DNA from: an uncultured Prevotellaceae bacterium
GTDB lineage: Bacteria; Bacteroidota; Bacteroidia; Bacteroidales; Muribaculaceae
DNA length: 10,807 nucleotides
Assembly (NCBI GenBank): GCA_946055125.1
Contig: CAMGFF010000049.1
Coordinates: 1 to 10,807, forward strand
Reading direction: 5' to 3'
The translations under genes and the position numbers were made by a program. Numbering within the stretch: the stretch's first letter is position 1; every line of letters starts with the position of its first letter. This document shows, in pieces, positions 1 to 5,702 of this stretch. The notes beneath the pieces are model-generated. The model did not search any database. It was not told where the DNA came from and saw only the letters and a list, made by a program, of their open reading frames with translations.

Positions 1-25
1 TTTATATGAAAACAGGCTGAGGGTG

Positions 26-56
26 TTGTGGGAATGGGAAAAAATTACTACCTTTG
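26..56 (+). promoter_or_regulatory. Bacteroidota-type promoter of the rplY-pth-hslR operon
   Basis: TACCTTTG at 49-56 matches the -7 consensus TAnnTTTG used by the Bacteroidota primary sigma factor. A TTG at 26-28 lies 20 bases upstream, the expected -33 spacing. Transcription would begin near 60-62, giving a leader of about 80 nt before the rplY start. Motif match only; no transcript data. Confidence 0.7.
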
Positions 57-141
57 CGGCGCTTTTTATGACAACTCCCGTGTGATGGGAAATTAAGGAG
101 CAAAACACTTAATTTTTAGTAACACAAAACAAAACAAAAGA

Positions 142-801
142 ATGAAGACATTTCAACTGACAGCCGAGCCCCGCACAGAGCTCGGAAAGAAGGCCAGCAA
201 GGCACTTCGCAAAGAAGAGAAAATTCCTGTAGTGCTCAACGGTGGCAAGCTCGTGGATCTCCCTTTCACAGGAACACTCGAGGCAGGCGAGAAGGTAGTG
301 GAGCTTTGCAACAACAAGGGTATCATAGCTACCGACCTCACTGTGACCGCCGATGCAGTGCGCAAGCTCATCTATAGCCCCGATATTTTTGCAATTGAGC
401 TCACAGTGAACGGCGTGAAGAAGAACGCCGTGCTGAAGGACCTCCAGTTCCACCCTGTAACCGACAAGGTTCTTCACATCGACCTGCTTGAGGTGAACGA
501 GGAGAAGCCCGTGGTGATGGAAGTGCCCGTGAAGCTCGAGGGTCACGCCGAGGGTGTGAAGGCCGGTGGTAAGCTGGTGCTCTCGATGAAGAAGCTCAAG
601 GTGCGTGCTATCTACACCAACATTCCCGAGCGCATCGTGGTGAACGTTGACGACATCAAGCTCGGCCAGACCAAGAAGGTGGGCGACCTCCACTATGAGG
701 GTCTTGAGCTTGTGAATGCCAAGAATGCAGTGGTATGTGCAGTGCAGCTCACTCGTGCTGCTCGTGGTGCTCAGGCTGCTGCTGCTGCCGCAGGCAAGTA
801 A
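142..801 (+). CDS. rplY: 50S ribosomal protein L25, long TL5/CTC form
   Basis: L25 binds 5S rRNA in the central protuberance of the large ribosomal subunit. The 219-residue product has the N-terminal L25 domain (about residues 1-95, opening KTFQLTAEPRTELGKKASKA) and the C-terminal beta-rich TL5/CTC domain (about 96-200). The domain junction carries the family signature LKDLQFHPVTDKVLHIDLLE (99-118). It ends in an alanine-rich tail, QAAAAAAGK, coded largely by GCT/GCC repeats. The ATG at 142 sits directly after an A-rich leader and starts the conserved domain, so the start is well placed. The gene is first in an operon with pth, 25 nt downstream, an arrangement common in bacteria. Length is normal for the long form, which is also annotated as general stress protein Ctc. 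Confidence 0.95.
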   Translation: MKTFQLTAEPRTELGKKASKALRKEEKIPVVLNGGKLVDLPFTGTLEAGEKVVELCNNKGIIATDLTVTADAVRKLIYSPDIFAIELTVNGVKKNAVLKDLQFHPVTDKVLHIDLLEVNEEKPVVMEVPVKLEGHAEGVKAGGKLVLSMKKLKVRAIYTNIPERIVVNVDDIKLGQTKKVGDLHYEGLELVNAKNAVVCAVQLTRAARGAQAAAAAAGK

Positions 802-826
802 TTCCTAAATCACGTGTGATACAAGG

Positions 827-1390
827 ATGAAATTTCTGATTGTAGGGCTGGGCAATATCGGCAGTGAATACCGTGACACCCGGCACAACATAGGATTTAA
901 CGTATTGGATGCCTTGGCTGAGGCATCCAATATTTCTTTTAGCACTCAGCGATATGGCGACGTGGCCACGATGAGGCTCAAGAACCAGAATCTTGTGTTG
1001 CTCAAACCCTCTACCTACATGAACCTGAGTGGCGACGCAGTGCGCTACTGGAAGACGAAGGAGAACATAGAGGTGGAGAACATACTTGTGGTGGTCGACG
1101 ACCTCTCGTTGCCATTTGGAGCCATACGCCTGAAAGGCAAGGGGAGCGATGGTGGCCACAATGGGCTGAAGCACATCAACCAGATGCTTGGCACGGAGGC
1201 TTATCCGCGACTGCGCTTCGGCATAGGCAACGACTTCCCCCGCGGGGCGCAGATAGACTATGTGCTTGGGCACTTCACAGCCGAGCAGCGCGAGGCGATG
1301 CCCGAGCGCATAAAGGTGGCAGTGGAGGCGATAAAGAGCTTCTGCCTCGCCGGCCTCCCCTTCACAATGACCCACTTCAATAACAAATAG
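827..1390 (+). CDS. pth: Peptidyl-tRNA hydrolase
   Basis: Pth cleaves the ester bond between peptide and tRNA in peptidyl-tRNAs that drop off the ribosome, recycling tRNA in the cytoplasm. The 187-residue product has the bacterial Pth length and all expected active-site elements: N10 in GLGNIG, catalytic H20 in DTRHNIGF, N66 in PSTYMNLSG, D91/D92 in VVVDDLSLPFG, and N112 in GSDGGHNGLKHI. It starts 25 nt after rplY and is followed 32 nt later by hslR, with no promoter motif seen in either gap, so all three are probably co-transcribed. The combination fits a translation-quality operon. Nothing is missing or unusual. Confidence 0.97.
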   Translation: MKFLIVGLGNIGSEYRDTRHNIGFNVLDALAEASNISFSTQRYGDVATMRLKNQNLVLLKPSTYMNLSGDAVRYWKTKENIEVENILVVVDDLSLPFGAIRLKGKGSDGGHNGLKHINQMLGTEAYPRLRFGIGNDFPRGAQIDYVLGHFTAEQREAMPERIKVAVEAIKSFCLAGLPFTMTHFNNK

Positions 1391-1422
1391 AGAAGAGTGG
1401 AGAGATAGCATGGCTAATAACT

Positions 1423-1857
1423 ATGGAAGAAGTGAGAATTGACAAGTGGCTGTGGGCCACGCGCATATTTAAGACACGCACTATTGCAGCCGATGCTTGC
1501 AAGAAAGGCCGCGTGACGATAAACGGACAGAACGTGAAGCCGTCGCACTCCATTAGGGTGGGGCAGGTGATTGACGTGCGTAAGCCGCCGGTAACCTACT
1601 CCTTTGAGGTGCTTGGGCTGATTCAGAACCGTGTGGGCGCGAAGCTGGTGCCCAATTACCTGAAGAATGTGACGCGCCGCGACCAGCTCGAATTGCTCGA
1701 GATGGTGAAGATTGGCGGCTTCGTCGACCGCCAGAAAGGACTTGGCCGCCCCACTAAGAAAGAGGGGCGCGAGCTTGCACAATTCACCGAGGCAGCATTC
1801 TTCGGCTTCGATGAATTTGATGATGATTTCTTTGATGACGATGACGACGACGAGTAG
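1423..1857 (+). CDS. hslR: S4-domain RNA-binding protein, Hsp15 (HslR) family
   Basis: The product has 144 residues. The S4 domain occupies about residues 4-65: it starts RIDKWLWATRIFKTRT, continues with the AxxACKKGRVTINGQNVKPS core, and ends near VGQVIDVRKPP. In E. coli, Hsp15 binds stalled 50S subunits that carry peptidyl-tRNA, which suits its place after pth. The C-terminus is a run of Asp, Glu and Phe (about 129-144) coded by GAT/GAC repeats at 1812-1854. This acidic tail differs from the basic tail of E. coli Hsp15, so the RNA-binding mode may differ. The ATG at 1423 gives the standard S4 start. A terminator follows 32 nt after the stop. Assignment to the S4/Hsp15 family is secure; equivalence in function to HslR is inferred. 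Confidence 0.88.
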   Translation: MEEVRIDKWLWATRIFKTRTIAADACKKGRVTINGQNVKPSHSIRVGQVIDVRKPPVTYSFEVLGLIQNRVGAKLVPNYLKNVTRRDQLELLEMVKIGGFVDRQKGLGRPTKKEGRELAQFTEAAFFGFDEFDDDFFDDDDDDE

Positions 1858-1889
1858 CCGCGCCGTCGCACGCATACACCGCACTTTCG

Positions 1890-1943
1890 CCCCGAAGCAC
1901 ACATCCAAGTAGAACACACTGTGAGCTTCGGGGTTGATTTTTT
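1890..1943 (+). terminator. Intrinsic terminator of the rplY-pth-hslR operon
   Basis: CCCCGAAGC (1890-1898) pairs perfectly with GCTTCGGGG (1925-1933). After one A-A mismatch the stem continues CAC/GTG (1900-1902 with 1921-1923). A T-rich tract ending in six T's (1938-1943) follows. This is a standard Rho-independent terminator placed 32 nt after hslR and upstream of the galE promoter. Confidence 0.85.
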
Positions 1944-1984
1944 GCGATATTGAGAAATAATTGTCGTAATTTGGGCGATTTGTG

Positions 1985-2016
1985 TTGAAGTTTTTCGAAA
2001 ATTATGCTTAATTTTG
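1985..2016 (+). promoter_or_regulatory. Bacteroidota-type promoter of galE
   Basis: TAATTTTG at 2009-2016 is an exact TAnnTTTG -7 box. TTG at 1985-1987 is 21 bases upstream, at the -33 position. Predicted start of transcription is near 2021, leaving a leader of about 65 nt that is A-rich just before the galE ATG. Confidence 0.7.
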
Positions 2017-2086
2017 CCCATAGAAAAATCAACAACACGAGATTACTTATTTACGAATTAACAATAAACTAAAAACAAGAACTGAA

Positions 2087-3121
2087 ATGAAAGGTAAGAT
2101 TTTGGTGACAGGTGGCACGGGCTATATCGGCTCGCACACCGTGGTAGAGCTTCAGGCAGCCGGATATGAGGTAGTGATTATCGACAATCTCTCAAACAGC
2201 AACCGCGAGGTGCTCGATGGCATTGAGAAGATTTCGGGAGTGCGCCCGGTGTTTGTGGAGGCCGATTGCACCGATAAGGAGGCTCTCACCAAGTTGTTTG
2301 ATGAAAACCCCGGCATTAATGGCATTATCAACTTTGCCGCAAGCAAGGCAGTGGGCGAGTCGGTGCAGAAGCCGCTTCTCTACTACCGCAACAACCTTGT
2401 TACGCTCATCAACCTGCTTGAGCTAATGCCTAAGTATGGCACGAAGGGAATTGTGTTCTCGTCGTCGTGCACGGTGTATGGCGAGCCCGATGTCAACCCC
2501 GTTGACGAGACCGCTCCCATAAAGAAGGCCACTTCGCCCTACGGCAACACCAAGCAGATTTCGGAGGAGATAATAGCTGACTATATCACCTCGGGGGCAC
2601 CCATAAAGAGCATCCTGCTTCGCTACTTCAACCCCGTGGGAGCGCACCCCAGCGCAGAGATTGGCGAGCTACCCAATGGCGTGCCACAGAACCTCATTCC
2701 ATTCCTCACACAGACGGCTATTGGCATTCGCAAGGAGCTGAGCGTGTTTGGCAACGACTACAACACCCCCGACGGCTCGTGCATACGCGACTTCATCAAC
2801 GTGGTGGATCTTGCCAAGGCACATGTGAAGGCGCTTGAGCGCATGCTCGAGGACAAGAGCGAGGAGAAGCTTGAGGTGTTCAACCTTGGCACCGGTGTGG
2901 GACTCTCGGTGCTTGAGCTCATCAACGCCTTTGAGACAGCCACCGGCGTGAAGGTGCCTCACAAGATTGTGGGCCGCCGCGAGGGCGACATTGAGAAGGT
3001 GTGGGCCAACCCCGACCGCGCCAACAATGTGCTTGGCTGGAAGGCAACCACTCCGATAGAGGACACTATGCGCTCGGCATGGAACTGGCAGCTTCGCCTG
3101 CGTGAGCGCGGCATAATGTAA
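2087..3121 (+). CDS. galE: UDP-glucose 4-epimerase
   Basis: GalE interconverts UDP-glucose and UDP-galactose with bound NAD; it serves galactose use and supplies sugar nucleotides for surface polysaccharides. The 344-residue product is an extended SDR enzyme of the usual length. It has the NAD-binding glycine motif GGTGYIGSH (9-17), the FSSSCTVYG strand with S127 (124-132), and the catalytic YxxxK pair Y152/K156 in SPYGNTKQ. It also has the family blocks LRYFNPVGAHPSAEIGE and PDGSCIRDFINVVDLA. The start at 2087 lies five residues before the Rossmann strand, so no shorter start is plausible. It has its own promoter and is followed by a strong hairpin before the purine gene. Some relatives act on N-acetylated sugars; substrate range cannot be read with certainty here. 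Confidence 0.95.
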   Translation: MKGKILVTGGTGYIGSHTVVELQAAGYEVVIIDNLSNSNREVLDGIEKISGVRPVFVEADCTDKEALTKLFDENPGINGIINFAASKAVGESVQKPLLYYRNNLVTLINLLELMPKYGTKGIVFSSSCTVYGEPDVNPVDETAPIKKATSPYGNTKQISEEIIADYITSGAPIKSILLRYFNPVGAHPSAEIGELPNGVPQNLIPFLTQTAIGIRKELSVFGNDYNTPDGSCIRDFINVVDLAKAHVKALERMLEDKSEEKLEVFNLGTGVGLSVLELINAFETATGVKVPHKIVGRREGDIEKVWANPDRANNVLGWKATTPIEDTMRSAWNWQLRLRERGIM

Positions 3122-3146
3122 TCATGAATTAAAATCATAAAGAAAC

Positions 3147-3213
3147 AAATTGTGCGCATGAGTGTGCATCTTCACCGGCTTGAGGGTGCGTGTGCCATGC
3201 GCACGATTTTTTT
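3147..3213 (+). terminator. Hairpin with T-run between galE and the xpt-guaD fusion: galE terminator or leader attenuator
   Basis: GTGCGCATG (3152-3160) pairs perfectly with CATGCGCAC (3196-3204). The stem extends outward through a T-G wobble and A-T pairs to 3147/3209. The 35-base loop can form a small inner stem, CACC (3173-3176) with GGTG (3185-3188). A run of seven T's (3207-3213) follows. The run ends 14 bases before the fusion-gene ATG at 3228, and I find no TAnnTTTG promoter between galE and that ATG. The structure is therefore either the galE terminator or an attenuator in front of the purine gene. It does not match the guanine riboswitch consensus. Confidence 0.75.
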
Positions 3214-3227
3214 CACTTAATAAAGCT

Positions 3228-4250
3228 ATGGAACTACTGCAAAAGAGGATAAACAGCGAAGGGCGGTTTCTGCCCGGAGGAGTGCTGAAAGTGGATGGCT
3301 TCCTCAATCATCAAATCGACCCCGTGCTCATGCAGCAAATAGGCGAAGAGATAGCAAGGCTCTTTGCCGGCAAGGGCATCACCAAGATACTCACCATCGA
3401 GGCCAGCGGCATAGCGCCGGCGGTGATGGCGGGGCTGAAGCTGGGAGTGCCGGTAGTCTTTGCGAAGAAACGGCTGCCGCGCACCATCACCGGCGCCTAC
3501 ACCTCGTGCGTCAGCTCGTTCACCAAGGGGAAGGAGTATCAGCTCATAGTGTCGCGCGAATACCTCACTGGCAGCGACAATGTGCTCTTCGTTGACGATT
3601 TTCTGGCCTATGGCAATGCTGCGATAGGCATAATCGACGTGTGCCGCCAGGCCGGGTCGCGGCTTGAGAACATGGCATTTGTGGTGGAGAAGGAGTTCCA
3701 GGCAGGGCGAGAGCGCATAGTGGAGCGAGAGCCGGCGATGCACATCGAGAGCCTCGCAGTGGTGCAGTCGCGCGACATCACGGCACGCGACCGCGAGCTG
3801 ATGCAAATGGCTATCGACCTCTCGGTGGAGAACGTGCAGAATGGCGGCGGCCCATTTGGTGCAGTGGTGGCGCGCGACGGCATGGTGGTGGCCACGGGCG
3901 TGAACCGCGTGACCGCCAACAACGACCCCACGGCGCATGCCGAGGTTACGGCCATACGCAACGCCTGCCGCGAGCTGGGCGACTTCAAGCTCGATGGCTG
4001 CGCTATCTACACCTCGTGTGAGCCATGCCCCATGTGCCTCAGCGCTATCTACTGGGCTGGAATCAGCAAGATTTTCTATGGCAACACCAAGCAGGACGCG
4101 AAGATGATCGACTTCGACGACTCATTCATCTATGAGGAGATAGCGAAGACCACCGACCACCGCTCCATTCCCTCGATAGCCCTGATGCGCAAGCAGGCGC
4201 AGGCGGCGTTCACGGCGTGGACCGAGAAGTCCGACAAGGTGGAATATTGA
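3228..4250 (+). CDS. Bifunctional xanthine phosphoribosyltransferase-guanine deaminase (Xpt-GuaD fusion)
   Basis: One uninterrupted frame of 340 residues carries two purine-salvage enzymes. Residues 1 to about 181 are a near-complete xanthine phosphoribosyltransferase: DGFLNHQIDP (23-32), TIEASGIAPAVMAGLKLGVP (56-75), and the PRPP-binding loop VLFVDDFLAYGNA (119-131). They run through to IESLAVVQS, where stand-alone Xpt would need only about a dozen more residues. Residues about 188-340 are a guanine deaminase of the small cytidine-deaminase fold: GGPFGAVV (207-214), NDPTAHAEV with zinc ligand H237 and proton-shuttle E239, EPCPMC with zinc ligands C267 and C270, and FDDSFIYEEI (296-305). The protein ends in tyrosine (VEY), as GuaD of Bacillus subtilis does. 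Together they would convert guanine to xanthine plus ammonia, then xanthine plus PRPP to XMP. The ATG at 3228 is preferred over an upstream GTG at 3162 that lies inside the hairpin loop. Both active sites look intact; coupling of the two steps is inferred. Confidence 0.93.
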   Translation: MELLQKRINSEGRFLPGGVLKVDGFLNHQIDPVLMQQIGEEIARLFAGKGITKILTIEASGIAPAVMAGLKLGVPVVFAKKRLPRTITGAYTSCVSSFTKGKEYQLIVSREYLTGSDNVLFVDDFLAYGNAAIGIIDVCRQAGSRLENMAFVVEKEFQAGRERIVEREPAMHIESLAVVQSRDITARDRELMQMAIDLSVENVQNGGGPFGAVVARDGMVVATGVNRVTANNDPTAHAEVTAIRNACRELGDFKLDGCAIYTSCEPCPMCLSAIYWAGISKIFYGNTKQDAKMIDFDDSFIYEEIAKTTDHRSIPSIALMRKQAQAAFTAWTEKSDKVEY

Positions 4251-4280
4251 CACACTTTTTCACGGCAACAAGGCATTACG

Positions 4281-4323
4281 GCAAAGAGGCACAACACCAA
4301 TGGTGGTGATTGTGCCTCTTTGC
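4281..4323. terminator. Bidirectional hairpin between convergent xpt-guaD and dapA
   Basis: GCAAAGAGGCACAA (4281-4294) pairs perfectly with TTGTGCCTCTTTGC (4310-4323). The inner part continues as CACCA (4295-4299) with TGGTG (4304-4308), an ATGG loop and one bulged A (4309), giving 19 pairs in all. Neither flank has a strong T-run. The position between two genes that converge fits a shared transcription stop, though a processed 3' end or a Rho-assisted stop is also possible. Confidence 0.7.
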
Positions 4324-4361
4324 TTGTTCCTATGATAAAAAATCATTGTTGATTGACGTGA

Positions 4362-5246
4362 TTAGGTGAGGCTGTTGAGCACGGTGCGTATTTTCTCGTA
4401 GGTGGTGATGCGAGTGGGCACGAGGGGAAGTCGCAGCTCATTCTCGATGAATCCCATAGCATTGAGGAGGCACTTCACGCCGGCGGGGTTGCCGTCGACG
4501 AAGAGGAGGCTGAAAAGCTCGGTGAAGCGGTGGTGAATTTGCAGGGCACGCTCGTAGTCGCCATTGAGGGCGAGGCGCACCATACGGCTGAACTCACGCG
4601 GGAAGGCATTTCCAATCACCGAAATAACGCCCACTGCGCCGAGGGTGATGAGGGGGAAAGTGATTCCGTCGTCGCCCGAGATCACCATGAAGTCGCGAGG
4701 CTTGTTCTTGATGATTTCGTCCATCTGGGAGATGTTGCCCGAGGCTTCTTTCACGCCAATGATGTTCTCGAAGTCGCGGGCGAGGCGGAGGCAAGTTTCG
4801 GGGGCCATGTTCACGCCGGTGCGGCCCGGCACGTTGTAGAGGATAACAGGCACGGGAGAAGCCTCGGCGATAGCCTTGTAGTGCTGGTAGATACCCTCCT
4901 GGGAGGGCTTGTTGTAGTAAGGCACCACCGAGAGGATTGCGCTGAATGGCGAGAGGTCGATCGACTTCACGGCGTTGACCACCGCCATAGTGTTGTTGCT
5001 GCCCATGCCGAGCACCATAGGCACGCGGCCGTGCACGCGCTCCACCACGAAGTTTCGCACCTGCACCTGCTCCTCGGGCGAGAGCGTTACGGTCTCGGCG
5101 GTGGTTGCGAGCACCACGAGGTAGTCAATTCCGTTTTGTATCTGATATTCGAGCAGACGGGCGAGAGCGTCGAAGTCGATAGATTTGTCGCTTTTGAAAG
5201 GGGTTATGAGGGCAACGCCCATTCCCTTTAAGTTTATTCCTGCCAT
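4362..5246 (-). CDS. dapA: 4-hydroxy-tetrahydrodipicolinate synthase
   Basis: DapA condenses pyruvate with aspartate semialdehyde, the first committed step to diaminopimelate (for peptidoglycan) and lysine. The 294-residue product has the normal length for this TIM-barrel aldolase. Key residues are present: the Schiff-base lysine K166 in IIGVKEASG, Y137 and R142 in ILYNVPGRTG, Y110 in VVPYYNKP, and the T48/T49 pair. The pair sits in LATTAET, where the usual GTTGES-type motif has both glycines replaced by alanine; the second change is common in this phylum, the first less so to my knowledge. The start at 5246 (MAGINLKGMGVALITPF) fits the family. It is read opposite to its neighbours, from its own promoter in a 159-base divergent region shared with trxA. 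Related pyruvate aldolases such as N-acetylneuraminate lyase are less likely given the motif set. Confidence 0.95.
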   Translation of the reverse strand: MAGINLKGMGVALITPFKSDKSIDFDALARLLEYQIQNGIDYLVVLATTAETVTLSPEEQVQVRNFVVERVHGRVPMVLGMGSNNTMAVVNAVKSIDLSPFSAILSVVPYYNKPSQEGIYQHYKAIAEASPVPVILYNVPGRTGVNMAPETCLRLARDFENIIGVKEASGNISQMDEIIKNKPRDFMVISGDDGITFPLITLGAVGVISVIGNAFPREFSRMVRLALNGDYERALQIHHRFTELFSLLFVDGNPAGVKCLLNAMGFIENELRLPLVPTRITTYEKIRTVLNSLT

Positions 5247-5293
5247 ATACTTATGCGGAGAGTTTGTAGAGTTTCTAATTTTGATTATGTCTG

Positions 5294-5324
5294 CAAAATT
5301 AGTGATAAAACGCTAAAAGAGCAA
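5294..5324 (-). promoter_or_regulatory. Bacteroidota-type promoter of dapA
   Basis: On the minus strand TAATTTTG occupies 5301-5294, an exact -7 box, and TTG at 5324-5322 lies 20 bases upstream of it. Transcription would begin near 5288, giving a leader of about 40 nt before the dapA start at 5246. Confidence 0.7.
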
Positions 5325-5374
5325 TTTTTTGATGAAAAAAACGGAAATAATGCCGGGAATGGAGCAAAAGTGCG

Positions 5375-5382
5375 TATATTTG
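5375..5382 (+). promoter_or_regulatory. -7 promoter box of trxA and the DUF4434-like gene
   Basis: TATATTTG at 5375-5382 is an exact TAnnTTTG box, 23 bases before the trxA ATG. The transcript leader would be only about 18 nt. I see no convincing TTG at the -33 position, so the promoter may be weak or need an activator. It is divergent from the dapA promoter, with about 50 bases between them. Confidence 0.55.
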
Positions 5383-5405
5383 CATAAACCAAAACATGAA
5401 AAAAA

Positions 5406-5702
5406 ATGAATGAATTTGAGCAACTGATTAATGGCGAGAAGCCCGTGCTAATCGACTTCTTTGCCACCTGGTGTGGCCCGTGCAAGATGCAGGCGCCCAT
5501 ACTTGAGGACGTGAAGCGGCAGGTGGGCGACAAGGCCGTGATAATAAAGATTGATGTGGACCGCAGCGGCGAGCTTGCGATGAGCTATGGCATACAGTCG
5601 GTTCCCACGCTGATGCTGATGCGTGGCGGCGAGGTGCTGTGGCGGGCGTCGGGCGTGCAGCGTGCAGCCGACCTGGTGGCTCTTATCACCCAATTTGCAT
5701 GA
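5406..5702 (+). CDS. trxA: Thioredoxin, short cytosolic form
   Basis: Thioredoxins reduce disulfides in client proteins with a CXXC pair. The 98-residue product is a complete single-domain thioredoxin: the active site is ATWCGPCKM with C23 and C26, D17 is the buried acidic residue before it, and the cis-proline is P67 in SVPTL. There is no signal peptide, so it should act in the cytoplasm. An upstream ATG at 5396 runs into a stop after five codons; the ATG at 5406 starts the conserved domain. The stop codon TGA overlaps the ATG of the next gene (ATGA, 5699-5702), so the exported protein downstream is probably made by translational coupling. Symbol trxA is by family; bacteria of this group usually carry several thioredoxins. 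Confidence 0.92.
   Translation: MNEFEQLINGEKPVLIDFFATWCGPCKMQAPILEDVKRQVGDKAVIIKIDVDRSGELAMSYGIQSVPTLMLMRGGEVLWRASGVQRAADLVALITQFA

Noticed and set aside
1..25. Possible tail of an upstream gene at the left edge
   Set aside because: Too little sequence to support a coding call.
109..693. Minus-strand open frame of 194 residues opposite rplY, and similar long frames opposite most genes
   Set aside because: They are shadows of strongly codon-biased genes, rich in His, Leu and Val from reversed codons, with no recognisable domain and no promoter motif of their own.
1957..1977. Second promoter-like sequence (GTAATTTGGG) before galE
   Set aside because: It is one base short of TAnnTTTG and the box at 2009-2016 with a correctly spaced TTG is a better match.
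3162..3227. Upstream GTG start that would add 22 residues to the Xpt-GuaD fusion
   Set aside because: The extension lies in the hairpin loop, stem and T-run and has no similarity to Xpt; the ATG at 3228 starts the conserved sequence MELLQKRI.
3122..3227. Possible guanine or xanthine riboswitch ahead of xpt-guaD
   Set aside because: The conserved junction and loop elements of the purine aptamer are not present; only a simple hairpin with T-run can be supported.
4530..5231. Plus-strand frame of 233 residues opposite dapA
   Set aside because: dapA is intact with all catalytic residues on the minus strand; the opposing frame has no recognisable family features.
5639..5698. Longer start for the DUF4434-like gene, inside trxA
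   Set aside because: It would overlap trxA by over 60 bases and place 20 unrelated residues before a good signal peptide; the ATGA overlap at 5699 is the normal coupled start.
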